64,000 nt of DNA from positions 88,681 to 152,680 of the forward strand of contig NZ_VLNR01000005.1 in assembly GCF_007489275.1 (NCBI RefSeq). The letters run 5' to 3'. The number at the start of each line of letters is the position of its first letter. Position 1 is the first letter of the stretch. The notes below the pieces were generated by a model. That model was not told where the DNA came from, ran no database searches, and saw only the letters and a list, made by a program, of their open reading frames with translations. The DNA comes from Aquimarina algiphila. GTDB lineage: Bacteria > Bacteroidota > Bacteroidia > Flavobacteriales > Flavobacteriaceae. Positions 8,230 through 17,633 of the stretch are shown piece after piece. The position numbers were made by a program, and so were the translations under genes.

Positions 8230-10392
8230 ATGAAAAAGTTTTTATTGATCTTTTTGTTATTAATAGCAGCAGGTTCTGCCTATGCTCAGAGGTATAAAAG
8301 TCACACCGTTGCTAAAGGAGAAAATGTGTATAGAATAGCAAAACGCTATAATACTACTCCAGAAGCAATATATAAAATAAACCCTACAGCAAAAGATGGA
8401 GTTAAAGAAGGTGAAATTCTTGCTATTCCTATAGTCGATGATGAAGAATACAAAACGCATGTAGTAGAAAAAGGAGATACCGTATATAATCTTTCTAAAA
8501 AATATAATATTTCTACAGAAACATTCTATTTACTGAATCCAGAAGCAAAAAACGGTATTAATATAGGTCAGGTTCTTAACGTAGGAAAAATAGAGAAGAA
8601 AGATCCGTCTGCTATTGATGGTGGCTCGGTAGTTGGTAAAGAGAATGTTCTGGATAGTTTAAAAATCATACCTAAAGAACGAAAAATTGTTCGATTTATA
8701 ACTCATAAGGTTAAGAGAAAAGAAACTTTATATGGTATTTCTAAAAGATATAAGGTTACTGTCGAGGATATAAAAAAACATAATAAAAGATTGTATTCTG
8801 AACAGATCAAAAAGAAAGATAAATTAAGAATACCTGTGTTTGAAGATGAATCTAGCCCAACCGAAATAGTTATAGATAGTACAACTACTAGATTGTCAAC
8901 AACCACTAGATATACAATTAAACCAAAAGATACAAGATATAGTATTTCCAGAAGACACGGGATTACTATTGGAGAGTTAGAACGGCTTAATCCTAATATG
9001 GATACTAACCTTCCCGTGGGGATGCAAATTACGGTTCCAACATCTATTTTCGTTTCGTTAGAAGATACAGTTCAACCGGGCTTTGAGTTATATGAAGTTA
9101 AACCCAAAGAAACTATTTACAGAATCTTAAAACGTACAGGGATATCTGCAGATTCTTTATTTAAAATGAACCCGTACTTAAGGGATGGTTTAAAAGCGGG
9201 AATGGTAATTACAATTCCCAAGGATACATTAATGACAACGACTAATCTTGTTGAAGCTGGTGGAATTATTGATTTAGGCAAAAGTCTAAATAATTTCGCT
9301 CCCAAAAAAGTAGCTGTAATGCTTCCTTTTAGCTTAGATACATTAAATTTTGAAGCCATAAAAGATACAGAGGAGTATCTAAAAAATAAGACAAGCCTTA
9401 GAATTGCGTTAGATTTGTATAGTGGAGTTTTAATTGCTGTAGATTCTGCAAGAACAAGAGGGATAACTACAGAGCTAAATGTTTTTGACACGAAGAAGAA
9501 TGATAATGAAAAATATATAAAGGAGTTAATTGGTCAAAATAATTTTGAGAATACAGATGTTGTTATAGGGCCTTTATATCAAAACAATGCAGAAGTAGTG
9601 GCGTCTGAACTTAAAAAGTATAATACGCCAATATTTTCTCCAGCTTCAAGAAAAGAATCAGCGCTATATGATAATTTCTTTCAGACAAGACCAACCAATG
9701 TAATGCTTCAGGATAAAATCATTTCTTATGTAGAAAAAGACTCTACTGCTAAGAATATTATTATTATTGCACAGCAAGGTAAAAGGCATGAAGAAATAAA
9801 AGAAAAATTAAAAGCTAAATTTCCTAATGCAAAGATTGCTAAAATAGAAGAAGGAAATTACCTTTATGAAGTTCGGCTTAATAAAGTTTTACATAAAAGT
9901 ATGCCAAATTGGGTGTTTCTGGAGTCCAATGATGTTGCTATGTTAAGTAATGTAATTCCGTTACTTAATGCTAAAGCAGAAAGCCATCAAGTTACCTTAT
10001 TCACGACAGATAAAAATACTGCTTTTGATAGTGATGATATAAAGAATGAACAATTGTCAAAACTTCATCTCCATTATCCATCTGTGGACAAAGAATTTGA
10101 TAATAAAGTAGTAGTAGAAGGAGAAGAAGTAACACCTTTTGTTAAAAGATATAAGAAAGAATATGGTATAGATCCTAATAATTGGGCTATACGAGGTTTT
10201 GATATTGCATATGATATTTTGTTAAGATTAGGAGCAGCCGAAAATTTATATCAAGCTGCATCTTTTGAGGGAACTACAGAATATGTAGAAAATAAATTTG
10301 AATATTCTAAAAAACTTTTAGGAGGATATTATAATAAAGCGTCCTATCTCATTAAGTTTGATGATGATCTTAAATTAACAATAGTAGAGTAA
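8230..10392 (+). CDS. Secreted protein with five LysM repeats and a C-terminal periplasmic-binding-protein-like domain
   Basis: A Sec signal peptide (1-19, ending AYAQ) is followed by five LysM repeats at about residues 22-67, 77-118, 155-203, 226-271 and 286-332; each has the typical KGENVYRIAKRY or KGDTVYNLSKKY opening and an N-P-x-(L/I) loop. LysM binds N-acetylglucosamine chains of peptidoglycan. From about residue 355 the protein changes to an alternating alpha/beta domain (KKVAVMLPFSLDTLNF, VVIGPLYQNNAEVVASELKK, AIRGFDIAYDILLRLG) that resembles the type I periplasmic binding fold of branched-chain amino acid binding proteins and LpoA. A cell-wall-attached sensor or a regulator of wall synthesis is therefore plausible. 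It is monocistronic, 231 bases after guaA. No catalytic residues are seen. Confidence 0.85.
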   Translation: MKKFLLIFLLLIAAGSAYAQRYKSHTVAKGENVYRIAKRYNTTPEAIYKINPTAKDGVKEGEILAIPIVDDEEYKTHVVEKGDTVYNLSKKYNISTETFYLLNPEAKNGINIGQVLNVGKIEKKDPSAIDGGSVVGKENVLDSLKIIPKERKIVRFITHKVKRKETLYGISKRYKVTVEDIKKHNKRLYSEQIKKKDKLRIPVFEDESSPTEIVIDSTTTRLSTTTRYTIKPKDTRYSISRRHGITIGELERLNPNMDTNLPVGMQITVPTSIFVSLEDTVQPGFELYEVKPKETIYRILKRTGISADSLFKMNPYLRDGLKAGMVITIPKDTLMTTTNLVEAGGIIDLGKSLNNFAPKKVAVMLPFSLDTLNFEAIKDTEEYLKNKTSLRIALDLYSGVLIAVDSARTRGITTELNVFDTKKNDNEKYIKELIGQNNFENTDVVIGPLYQNNAEVVASELKKYNTPIFSPASRKESALYDNFFQTRPTNVMLQDKIISYVEKDSTAKNIIIIAQQGKRHEEIKEKLKAKFPNAKIAKIEEGNYLYEVRLNKVLHKSMPNWVFLESNDVAMLSNVIPLLNAKAESHQVTLFTTDKNTAFDSDDIKNEQLSKLHLHYPSVDKEFDNKVVVEGEEVTPFVKRYKKEYGIDPNNWAIRGFDIAYDILLRLGAAENLYQAASFEGTTEYVENKFEYSKKLLGGYYNKASYLIKFDDDLKLTIVE

Positions 10393-10969
10393 TTTTTGTT
10401 AAAGTTTAGCGACTTTAAAAAAGTTATCTTAAGTTTGAAAAATCTAATAAGTATTAATTGGGAATTTTAATACTTAGAGTATTTTCTTATTCAATATAAG
10501 TTTTGAATACAGATAAAATAAAATTTGATCAAAGTAGTGGGGACTTTGATAATGATGCTTCTTAGTGATTTTGATATTAATAACATAAGGTTAACAATTA
10601 ATCTTAAAATGTTTTAGTTGAAAAAATAATAAAGTCAATAGCATAAATAATACTATGTATTGATAAAATAAAAAAAGATTTTTCTATATCTTTGATATTG
10701 TTTGGGTTATCTTTTTTTAATGTTTTTTATTTATAAAATAAGATATCCTTGGCATTATAATTGATAAGTTTTTAAATGTTAAGAAAAACAAAAAAATAAT
10801 GTAAGATAGATTCTAGAAATTATGTATAATTTAAAAATAGATTGTATATTTAGAATCAAAAAGTAAAGCTATTTTATAGTATGTCAACAATATCTGCCCC
10901 ATATTGTATCCCTTGACATTGTAAAATGGAAAAATAATAACTATTGGTTGGGCATAATTGTTTGCAATT
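10393..10969. other. 577-base AT-rich intergenic stretch with one inverted repeat
   Basis: No convincing gene, tRNA or structured RNA is seen. A perfect 9-base inverted repeat (AAGTATTAA / TTAATACTT, 10449-10457 and 10467-10475, 9-base loop) lies 57 bases after the LysM gene; it has no T tract and could be an operator or a weak processing hairpin. The only longer open frames are low-complexity and start with non-ATG codons. Confidence 0.5.
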
Positions 10970-11506
10970 ATGAGTAAGTACTTTACTATTGTTTTAATTT
11001 TATTTATTACCAATAATAATGGTTTTGTAGGTAAATTCTCGTACGCAGAAAAAGATACTTTAGAATGGTCGGATTTTAGGGGTAAACCTAAATTTGATAG
11101 TCATTTTGCGGCTAGTGTGAATACGGGGATAACTTATCAATGGTCCTATGGTAAAGATAAAGGAGAAATCGAATTAAATTATCAGGTTGATAGTTTTTGC
11201 TATCCTTCTCTGTCTTGGGTTAAAAAAGGACATATGTCTGAAGATCTTCTTTCTCACGAACAATTACATTTTGATATTTCAGAATTGCATGCGAGAATCA
11301 TGCGAAAAAGATTAAAGGAATACAAAGCAGGTAAGAACATACGTAGAGATCTTAATAAGATGTACAAGTTGGTAGAAAGAATGAGGATAAATATGCAAGA
11401 ACGATACGATGAAGAAACAGATCATTCAAAAAATAAGGTGAATCAGGCAAAGTGGGATAAGAAGATAGAAACTCTCATGTGGTATTATAGGGATTATACA
11501 AAATAG
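10970..11506 (+). CDS. DUF922 family secreted putative zinc protease
   Basis: The ATG at 10970 opens a hydrophobic signal-like segment (residues 3-20); the upstream TTG at 10958 in the same frame is less likely. The mature part of this 178-residue protein carries DTLEWSDFRGKP and LSHEQLHFDISELHAR. The HEQLH (96-100) is a zincin HExxH motif, and the Glu/His spacing in DISELHAR is typical of DUF922 proteins, which are predicted Zn-dependent proteases. A charged, helical C-terminus follows. The stop is TAG, useful as evidence that TAG terminates translation here. The DUF3820 gene follows after 19 bases on the same strand. Substrate unknown. Confidence 0.8.
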   Translation: MSKYFTIVLILFITNNNGFVGKFSYAEKDTLEWSDFRGKPKFDSHFAASVNTGITYQWSYGKDKGEIELNYQVDSFCYPSLSWVKKGHMSEDLLSHEQLHFDISELHARIMRKRLKEYKAGKNIRRDLNKMYKLVERMRINMQERYDEETDHSKNKVNQAKWDKKIETLMWYYRDYTK

Positions 11507-11525
11507 TTTTGATTCTAAAAATTGT

Positions 11526-11750
11526 ATGGAAATCTCACTCCAAAAAGACTTTTTAGAAAAATTGGCACATACCAAAATGCCATTCGGAAAATATAAAGAC
11601 AGATATCTTATAGATCTTCCAGAATACTACGTCGTGTGGTATCATAATAAAGGATTCCCAAAAGGAGTTTTAGGACAGCAACTACAAACTGTCTATGAAT
11701 TAAAATTAAACGGCTTGGAATATTTAATTAGAAATATAAAAAATATGTAA
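11526..11750 (+). CDS. DUF3820 family small protein
   Basis: This 74-residue protein contains MPFGKYKDRYLIDLPEYYVVWY, split around the conserved PFGKYKG-like and LP-x-YY-x-W elements of DUF3820. The remainder is a short helical tail (LGQQLQTVYELKLNG). The family is widespread in bacteria as stand-alone small cytoplasmic proteins; a Pseudomonas member was described as a quorum-sensing-regulated virulence factor, but no general biochemical role is established. It begins 19 bases after the DUF922 gene and is probably co-transcribed with it, though the two need not be functionally linked. Confidence 0.8.
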   Translation: MEISLQKDFLEKLAHTKMPFGKYKDRYLIDLPEYYVVWYHNKGFPKGVLGQQLQTVYELKLNGLEYLIRNIKNM

Positions 11751-11968
11751 TCACATATTTGTAAATAGATAGTTTGAAAGTTTATTCCTCCCCCCTAAGA
11801 TTATTTACATTTCGTTGAGTAAGGTTTTATTTTTTAAATAAAGACTTGTAAGTGCACAATTCTTATATGTTCTGTTTATACAGTGTTTAACACAAAAAAC
11901 GTTGATGTTAAATTCATAGCAGAAGGTATTCAGTTTATTTTGAATTGAGTATGTTTAATGATAATTTA

Positions 11969-11995
11969 ATACTCTAGAGTTTTTTCTAGGAGTAT
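11969..11995. repeat. Imperfect inverted repeat upstream of the amidohydrolase gene
   Basis: ATACTCTAGA (11969-11978) and TCTAGGAGTAT (11985-11995) form an inverted repeat with one extra base in the right arm, 39 bases before the ATG at 12035. It could be an operator or a leader hairpin. No other copy was noticed in the window. Confidence 0.3.
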
Positions 11996-12034
11996 AAAAC
12001 ACTCTTTTTTTTGTTCTAATCATTTTTGTAAATA

Positions 12035-13603
12035 ATGAAAAACATAAAATACACACTTATCATTGTTTTAGCCATATTAGGCATATTGCAGTCAAATTCA
12101 CAAGAATTAGGAGAAGGACCTTTTTCTCAATTAATTATTAGAGGTGCCACATTAATTAATGGCAATGGAGCTCCTCCTAGAGGTCCTGTAGATATTGTAG
12201 TTGAAAAAAATATAATAAAGGATATTGTAGTAGTGGGATATCCTGGTGTAGAAATTAATTCCTCTAAACGACCAGTATTAAAAACTGGAGGCAAAGAACT
12301 TAATGCAGAAGGGATGTATGTTTTGCCCGGATTTGTGGATATGCATGGGCATATTGGTGGTAAAGCGCAAGGGGCAGATTCTGATTATGTTTTTAAATTA
12401 TGGATGGCACATGGTATCACTACAGTGAGAGAACCCAGCGGAAGAGGAGTAGATTGGACAATGAAGCTGAAAAAATCAAGTGATAAAAATGAGATTGTTG
12501 CACCTCGAATTTTTGCATATACTGGATTTGGGCAAGGTAGTAAATTGCCTGTAAGTACTCCGGAGATGGCAAGAGATTGGGTTCGGGAAAATGCAAAAAA
12601 AGGAGCTGATGGGATAAAGCTTTTTGGAGCCGCTCCAGAAATCATGAAGGCTGCTTTGGACGAAAATAAAAAACTAGGATTACGTTCTGCTTGTCATCAC
12701 GCCCAAACTGATGTCGCTAGATGGAATGTTTTACATTCTGCAAGAGCTGGACTTACTTCTATGGAACATTGGTACGGGTTGCCAGAGGCATTGTTTGATG
12801 ATAGAACGATTCAGGATTATCCACTCGATTATAATTATCAAAATGAACAACATCGATTTGAAGAAGCAGGAAAATTGTGGAAACAAGCTGCAAAACCTTA
12901 TTCTGATCATTGGAATAAAGTGATGAACGAACTTATAGAGCTAGATTTTACCTTAGACCCTACTTTTAATATTTATGAGGCTAGTAGAGATTTGCAAAGA
13001 GCACGCAGAGCAGAGTGGCATGAAACATATACATTACCTTCTCTTTGGCGATTTTATCAACCAAGTAAAATTTCTCATGGATCATATTGGCATGATTGGG
13101 GAACAGAACAAGAAGTCGTCTGGAAAGAAAATTATAAATTATGGATGACTTTTGTTAATGAATATAAAAATAGGGGAGGACGTGTAACGGTTGGGTCAGA
13201 TTCAGGGTTTATATTTCAACTTTATGGCTTTGCATATATTAGAGAGTTAGAGTTGTTTAGAGAGGCTGGTTTTCATCCCTTAGAAATAATTAGAGCCGCA
13301 ACGTTAAATGGCGCTGAAGCACTTGGTGTATCTGATAAAATTGGATCTGTAGAAGTAGGGAAATTTGCTGATTTTGTAGTGCTGGATGAAAACCCTTTAA
13401 AAAACCTTAAAGTTTTATACGGAACAGGAGCGATTCGATTAACAAAGGATAATGAGGTTATAAGAGCGGGAGGAGTAAGGTATACAATCAAAGATGGAGT
13501 TATATATAATGCCAAAGAATTGCTGGCAGATGTAAAGAAAATGGTTGATCGAGCAAAAAAGGAAGAGGGCTTTACGATTACTCAACCTGGTGTAAAAGAA
13601 TGA
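12035..13603 (+). CDS. Secreted amidohydrolase superfamily protein
   Basis: A signal peptide (residues 1-22, ending NSQ) leads into a 522-residue metal-dependent hydrolase with a composite TIM barrel. Metal-site motifs are all present: VDMHGHIGG (H-x-H after strand 1), GADGIKLFG (candidate carboxylated Lys), ACHHAQTD (His of strand 5), MEHWYG (His of strand 6) and VGSDSGF (catalytic Asp of strand 8). The end, KIGSVEVGKFADFVVLDENPL, is the small beta domain typical of imidazolonepropionase-like amidohydrolases, which cleave cyclic amides or dipeptides. The signal peptide places it outside the cytoplasm, suggesting nutrient scavenging. It is monocistronic, with a hairpin terminator 20 bases after the stop. 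Substrate cannot be told. Confidence 0.88.
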   Translation: MKNIKYTLIIVLAILGILQSNSQELGEGPFSQLIIRGATLINGNGAPPRGPVDIVVEKNIIKDIVVVGYPGVEINSSKRPVLKTGGKELNAEGMYVLPGFVDMHGHIGGKAQGADSDYVFKLWMAHGITTVREPSGRGVDWTMKLKKSSDKNEIVAPRIFAYTGFGQGSKLPVSTPEMARDWVRENAKKGADGIKLFGAAPEIMKAALDENKKLGLRSACHHAQTDVARWNVLHSARAGLTSMEHWYGLPEALFDDRTIQDYPLDYNYQNEQHRFEEAGKLWKQAAKPYSDHWNKVMNELIELDFTLDPTFNIYEASRDLQRARRAEWHETYTLPSLWRFYQPSKISHGSYWHDWGTEQEVVWKENYKLWMTFVNEYKNRGGRVTVGSDSGFIFQLYGFAYIRELELFREAGFHPLEIIRAATLNGAEALGVSDKIGSVEVGKFADFVVLDENPLKNLKVLYGTGAIRLTKDNEVIRAGGVRYTIKDGVIYNAKELLADVKKMVDRAKKEEGFTITQPGVKE

Positions 13604-13623
13604 AATTTATGTTTTTTAGAAAA

Positions 13624-13654
13624 AAAAGCGCCTGATATCAAATCAGACGCTTTT
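13624..13654. terminator. Convergent terminator between the amidohydrolase gene and lysA
   Basis: A 13-base stem (13624-13636 with 13642-13654) with a 5-base loop has A and T tracts on its two sides, so it can work in both directions. The single non-complementary position is C-A in + strand RNA but a U-G wobble in - strand RNA, so the stem is stronger for lysA. Confidence 0.85.
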
Positions 13655-13675
13655 GTGTATATTAAAACTTTTAAG

Positions 13676-14908
13676 CTATGATGCTGTTTCAGTAACCTTA
13701 GAAAATATATCTGCATCTACTTGGTTTTTTATGAGATCATCAAAGGTTTCACGCTTACGAATCAAGTGAGCTTCTCCTTCATGCCATAATATTTCTGCTG
13801 GACGATAACGAGAATTGTAATTACTAGCCATAGAAAAACAATAAGCACCTGCATTTTTAAACGCAATAGTATCTCCTTCATTAATTTCTGAAATTCTCCT
13901 GTTCGTGGCAAAAGTATCTGTTTCACATATATATCCTACAATAGAATAAAAACGTTCTTTTCCTTCGGGGTTAGAGATGTTGATAATCTCATGATGAGAA
14001 TTGTAAAACATAGGACGTATCAAATGATTAAAGCCGCTATCAATTCCAGCAAAAACAGTTGAAGTTGTTTGTTTCACTACATTTACTTTAGCTAAAAAAT
14101 ATCCAGCCTCGCTAACTAAGAATTTTCCGGGTTCGAAACCTAGAATAAGCTCTTTTCCATATTCTTTGCAAAAGGCATTAAAACGTTTAGTGAGTTTCTC
14201 TCCGAATTCTTCAATATCAGTTTCGATATCTCCTAACTTGTATGGCACTTTAAAGCCGCTACCAAAATCGATAAAATCAAGATCCTTGAAGTTTTTGGCA
14301 GTTTCAAATAATATTTCGCTGGCATATAAAAAGACTTCGATATCAAGGATGTCACTTCCTGTATGCATATGAATACCATTGATATTCATACCTGTATTTT
14401 CTACGATTCTAAGGATATGCGGAATTTGATGTATTGAGATACCAAATTTACTATCAATATGACCTACAGAAATTTTGCTATTTCCACCAGCCAATACATG
14501 TGGGTTAATTCTAATACAAACAGGTACATCAGGATGTTTGGTTCCAAATTGTTCCAATATAGAAAGGTTGTCGATATTGATCTGAACACCAAGAGCAGAA
14601 ACTTGTTCTATTTCTTCTAGCGAAACACCATTTGGAGTAAAAATAATATTACTAGCTTTTACCCCAGCTTTTAATCCTAAATTCACTTCCTGAATAGAAA
14701 CCGTGTCTAGCCCTGCGCCTAATGAATTCATTAGCTTCAGAATAGTCATATTAGACAGTGCTTTTACCGCATAATTCAGTTTTACCCGTTTGACCTTTTT
14801 AAATGCATTAGAAAGACGGTTGTACTGTGAAATAATTTTTGAAGAGTCGTATACATAAACTGGACTCCCAAATTCTTTTGCAATTGCTAATAAATTTTCA
14901 TTTTCCAT
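13676..14908 (-). CDS. lysA: Diaminopimelate decarboxylase
   Basis: LysA removes CO2 from meso-diaminopimelate to give L-lysine, the last step of lysine synthesis. The 410-residue sequence has the fold-III PLP lysine at K49 in LNYAVKALSN, the GAGLDTVSIQEV and INPHVLAGG barrel strands, the phosphate-binding HMHTGSDI and DFGSGFKVPY segments, GFEPGKFLV, and the C-terminal dimer-interface CETDTFATNR and NAGAYCFSMASNYN, which supply the active-site Cys and Tyr. All catalytic residues are present. Transcribed alone on the - strand; a TAnnTTTG box lies 8 bases before the start. Arginine or ornithine decarboxylase is a less likely alternative, because the CETD and AGAY motifs are those of LysA. Confidence 0.95.
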   Translation of the reverse strand: MENENLLAIAKEFGSPVYVYDSSKIISQYNRLSNAFKKVKRVKLNYAVKALSNMTILKLMNSLGAGLDTVSIQEVNLGLKAGVKASNIIFTPNGVSLEEIEQVSALGVQINIDNLSILEQFGTKHPDVPVCIRINPHVLAGGNSKISVGHIDSKFGISIHQIPHILRIVENTGMNINGIHMHTGSDILDIEVFLYASEILFETAKNFKDLDFIDFGSGFKVPYKLGDIETDIEEFGEKLTKRFNAFCKEYGKELILGFEPGKFLVSEAGYFLAKVNVVKQTTSTVFAGIDSGFNHLIRPMFYNSHHEIINISNPEGKERFYSIVGYICETDTFATNRRISEINEGDTIAFKNAGAYCFSMASNYNSRYRPAEILWHEGEAHLIRKRETFDDLIKNQVDADIFSKVTETAS

Positions 14909-14915
14909 CGTGTCA

Positions 14916-14923
14916 CAAATTTA
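14916..14923 (-). promoter_or_regulatory. Candidate -7 box (TAAATTTG) for lysA
   Basis: Read on the - strand, TAAATTTG matches TAnnTTTG and ends 8 bases before the lysA ATG. A TTG lies about 15 bases upstream, somewhat closer than the usual -33 spacing. Confidence 0.35.
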
Positions 14924-15061
14924 AGCCTACGAAATTATCAATAAATTTAGAGATAATGTCGTCTAATAAAGAAAAAATCTACCAATGTAGTAGATTTAGA
15001 GATTTTTAACGAGTGTTTAAGGGGCTTGTGCCTCGTTAATTAGTACTTTTATTAAAAAAAT

Positions 15062-15697
15062 ATGATACCTCTTTTTCCATTACAGACCGTTGTTTATCCT
15101 GGAGAGCGTTTGCCTTTACATATTTTTGAAAAAAGGTATCAACAATTAATACAAGATTGTGAGGAAGAAGGAATTTCTTTTGGTATACCAACATATATTG
15201 ATGATAAATTAGAGTATGGAACCGAAGTAAGACTTCAAAAAGTTGCTCAAAAATACCCAGAAGGAGAGAGTGATGTAATTTGTATTGGAACAAGGATCTT
15301 TAAGATAAAAAATTTTTATCAACAGTTTCCGGGTAAACTTTATGCTGGAGGTGAGGTCGAATTTCTAAAAGATAACGATAGTAGTCCAGAAGAACTTCAG
15401 GAAGAATTGCTTAAAAATATAGCTATCTTGTATGTAGAGTTAACTATAGAGAATCCACCGGTATTTGATATTCCCTTTGTAAGCTACCAAGTTGCGCATA
15501 AAGTTGGTTTGGCATTACACCAAGAATATCATCTGTTAAAACTTCGTACTGAATTTGAAAGGCTTAATTATCTTATTGGCCATCTTAAAATAACAATTCC
15601 CGTGGTGCGCGAGATGAATAGAGCAAAAGAAGTTATCAAAATGAATGGTCATTTTAAGAATTTTGATCCCCTAGATTTTGAGGATTTTGAGTTGTGA
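15062..15697 (+). CDS. LON peptidase substrate-binding domain-containing protein
   Basis: This 211-residue protein begins IPLFPLQTVVYPGERLPLHIFEKRY, split over residues 2-26: the hallmark of the N-terminal (LAN/PUA-like) domain of Lon protease. No AAA+ or Ser-Lys protease domain follows, so it is a stand-alone Lon N-domain protein. The second half is helical (LLKNIAILYVELTI, KVGLALHQEYHLLKLRTEFERL). Such proteins are common in bacteria and their function is not established; protein binding or adaptor activity is the usual guess. It is cytoplasmic with no signal peptide, and divergent from lysA across a 153-base gap. Confidence 0.85.
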   Translation: MIPLFPLQTVVYPGERLPLHIFEKRYQQLIQDCEEEGISFGIPTYIDDKLEYGTEVRLQKVAQKYPEGESDVICIGTRIFKIKNFYQQFPGKLYAGGEVEFLKDNDSSPEELQEELLKNIAILYVELTIENPPVFDIPFVSYQVAHKVGLALHQEYHLLKLRTEFERLNYLIGHLKITIPVVREMNRAKEVIKMNGHFKNFDPLDFEDFEL

Positions 15698-15761
15698 AAA
15701 ATGAGTATTTTCTGAGTCATTTTATGAATTAATTTAAGCTAACTTTTTTTACCGTAAAAGA

Positions 15762-15793
15762 TTGGCACAGTAACTTCACTTTTCCTATTTTTG
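15762..15793 (+). promoter_or_regulatory. Probable sucC promoter (TTG -33 and TAnnTTTG -7)
   Basis: TTG at 15762-15764 and TATTTTTG at 15786-15793 are separated by 21 bases, within the Bacteroidetes consensus spacing. The -7 box ends 31 bases before the sucC ATG. This is the clearest housekeeping-type promoter in the window. Confidence 0.6.
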
Positions 15794-15824
15794 AAACTCC
15801 TAAAAAAGGCAAAAAAATAATAGT

Positions 15825-17018
15825 ATGAACTTACACGAATATCAGGGTAAAGAGATATTAAACAGCTTTGGCGTACGTATTCAACGCGGTATTGTTGCGC
15901 AAAATGCAAATGAAGCTGTTGCTGCAGCAAAACAATTAACTGCTGAAACCGGAATAGGATGGCATGTAATCAAAGCACAAGTTCACGCTGGTGGGCGTGG
16001 AAAAGGTGGAGGTGTTAAGCTTGCTAAAAACCTTAAGGAAGTAGAAGAAATAGCGGGTCAGATCATAGGAATGAACCTGATTACTCCTCAAACTTCGGCA
16101 GAAGGTAAAAAAGTACACCAAGTATTGGTGGCCGAAGATGTATATTATCCTGGAGATAGTGAACCAGATGAATTTTATATGTCTGTATTATTAAATCGTA
16201 CTACTGGTCGTAATATGATTATGTATTCTACAGAAGGAGGAATGGATATTGAAACCGTTGCAGAAGAAACTCCCCATCTTATTTTTACAGAGGAAGTAGA
16301 TCCAGCTGTTGGATTGTTACCTTTCCAGGCAAGAAGAGTTGCATTCAATTTAGGTTTAAGCGGAGGAGGGTTTAAAGAGATGACTAAATTTGTAATGGCT
16401 TTATATACAGCTTACGTTAAATCTGATGCATCATTGTTTGAGATTAATCCTGTTCTTAAAACTAGCGATGATAAAATCATGGCTGTAGATGCTAAAGTGA
16501 CAATAGATGATAATGCACTATACCGTCATAAGAACTATGTAGATATGAGGGATATACGAGAAGAAAATCCTATTGAAGTTGAAGCAAATGAGGTAGGTCT
16601 TAATTATGTTGACCTTGATGGTAATGTTGGGTGTATGGTTAATGGTGCAGGTCTAGCAATGGCTACCATGGATTTAATCAAGCAAGCAGGTGGTGAACCA
16701 GCTAACTTTCTTGATGTTGGTGGTACGGCAGATGCTAAGCGTGTAGAAGAGGCATTTAGAATTATCTTAAAAGATGATAATGTAAAAGCAATTTTGATTA
16801 ATATTTTCGGTGGTATTGTTCGTTGTGACCGAGTTGCACAAGGTGTTGTAGATGCTTATAAGAATATGGGTGATGCAATTAAAGTGCCGATTATTGTTCG
16901 TTTACAAGGTACAAATGCAGATATCGCAAAAGAACTTATTGATAACAGTGGGCTAGATGTGCAAAGTGCTGTACAGTTTCAAGAGGCTGCTGATAAAGTA
17001 CAAGCAGTGTTAGCATAA
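15825..17018 (+). CDS. sucC: Succinyl-CoA synthetase beta subunit (ADP-forming)
   Basis: SucC is the ATP-grasp subunit of the TCA-cycle enzyme that interconverts succinyl-CoA and succinate with formation of ATP. At 397 residues it has the expected length. Visible motifs are [12 protein letters not shown] at the start, [17 protein letters not shown] of the ATP-grasp nucleotide site, [10 protein letters not shown] (metal-binding Glu/Asn), [18 protein letters not shown] of the CoA ligase domain, and the [13 protein letters not shown] phosphate-contact segment. The alpha subunit gene sucD is not next to it, which is usual in Flavobacteriia. It is preceded by a good promoter and followed by a hairpin terminator, so it is probably transcribed alone. 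Confidence 0.97.
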   Translation: MNLHEYQGKEILNSFGVRIQRGIVAQNANEAVAAAKQLTAETGIGWHVIKAQVHAGGRGKGGGVKLAKNLKEVEEIAGQIIGMNLITPQTSAEGKKVHQVLVAEDVYYPGDSEPDEFYMSVLLNRTTGRNMIMYSTEGGMDIETVAEETPHLIFTEEVDPAVGLLPFQARRVAFNLGLSGGGFKEMTKFVMALYTAYVKSDASLFEINPVLKTSDDKIMAVDAKVTIDDNALYRHKNYVDMRDIREENPIEVEANEVGLNYVDLDGNVGCMVNGAGLAMATMDLIKQAGGEPANFLDVGGTADAKRVEEAFRIILKDDNVKAILINIFGGIVRCDRVAQGVVDAYKNMGDAIKVPIIVRLQGTNADIAKELIDNSGLDVQSAVQFQEAADKVQAVLA

Positions 17019-17043
17019 CAACTAATAATCTTATGTATATTAG

Positions 17044-17072
17044 AAGCGATCTGTTTAAGGTCGCTTTTTTTT
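17044..17072 (+). terminator. Rho-independent terminator after sucC
   Basis: AAGCGATCT (17044-17052) pairs with AGGTCGCTT (17058-17066) through nine pairs including one U-G, with a 5-base loop, and is followed by a run of T to 17072. It starts 26 bases after the sucC stop. Confidence 0.9.
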
Positions 17073-17093
17073 GCATAAAAAATAAATGAAATA

Positions 17094-17594
17094 ATGAATA
17101 AAGTTGAAGAGATAGTACATAGATTAGAGATGAATTCTCATCCAGAAGGTGGGTATTATAAAGAGACTTACCGAAGTGAAAGTATGATTCCTCAACATGT
17201 TTTAGGAGAAGGATTTACCGGAGCTCGTAATTATAGTACAGCTATTTATTTCTTACTTACATCTAATAATTTTTCAGCATTTCACAGGATTAAACAAGAT
17301 GAAATATGGCATTATTATGAAGGGTCTTCGTTGTATGTTCATGTCATTGACCCTAATGGTAAATATAAAAGGTATAGTGTTGGGATAAATCTAGATCAAG
17401 AAGAACTACCTCAATTAGTAGTTCCTGCCGGCTGTTGGTTTGCTTCTAGTGTAAAAAATAAAGATAGTTACTCTTTGGTAGGGTGTACCGTAGCTCCTGG
17501 ATTTGATTTTAGTGATTTTGAGTTAGCAGAAAGAAGTGCTTTAATTAAAGAATATCCAAAATATAAAGAAATAATCACTCAGTTTACAAGATAA
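17094..17594 (+). CDS. Cupin superfamily protein (cupin_5 / DUF985)
   Basis: This 166-residue cytoplasmic protein opens with a helix and HPEGGYYKETYRSE, the signature of the DUF985/cupin_5 family, followed by AIYFLLTSNNFSAFHRIKQDEIWHYYEG, split across residues 50-77, with the His/Glu/His metal-site residues of the first cupin motif. The second motif region is VVPAGCWFAS and the family's closing VGCTVAPGFDFSDFELAER is present. Members form small beta-barrel homodimers and some bind metal or sugar-like ligands; a precise reaction is not established. It sits between the sucC terminator and its own perfect terminator, so it is transcribed alone. Confidence 0.9.
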   Translation: MNKVEEIVHRLEMNSHPEGGYYKETYRSESMIPQHVLGEGFTGARNYSTAIYFLLTSNNFSAFHRIKQDEIWHYYEGSSLYVHVIDPNGKYKRYSVGINLDQEELPQLVVPAGCWFASSVKNKDSYSLVGCTVAPGFDFSDFELAERSALIKEYPKYKEIITQFTR

Positions 17595-17628
17595 AAAAAT
17601 ACCTGATTAGTAAATCAGGTATTTTTTT
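17593..17628. terminator. Perfect bidirectional terminator between the cupin gene and the tricorn gene
   Basis: A perfect 16-base stem (17593-17608 with 17613-17628), 4-base loop, with seven A on the left and seven T on the right. It overlaps the cupin TAA stop and lies 5 bases past the convergent tricorn stop, so it can end both transcripts. Confidence 0.95.
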
Positions 17629-17633
17629 GGAGT

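Noticed and set aside
9117..9491. 124-codon frame on the - strand inside the LysM gene
   Set aside because: It is antisense to strongly conserved LysM and binding-domain sequence and its own protein looks like no family.
10831..11013. 60-codon - strand frame before the DUF922 gene
   Set aside because: AT-rich, overlaps the start of a clear gene on the other strand and has no protein-like features.
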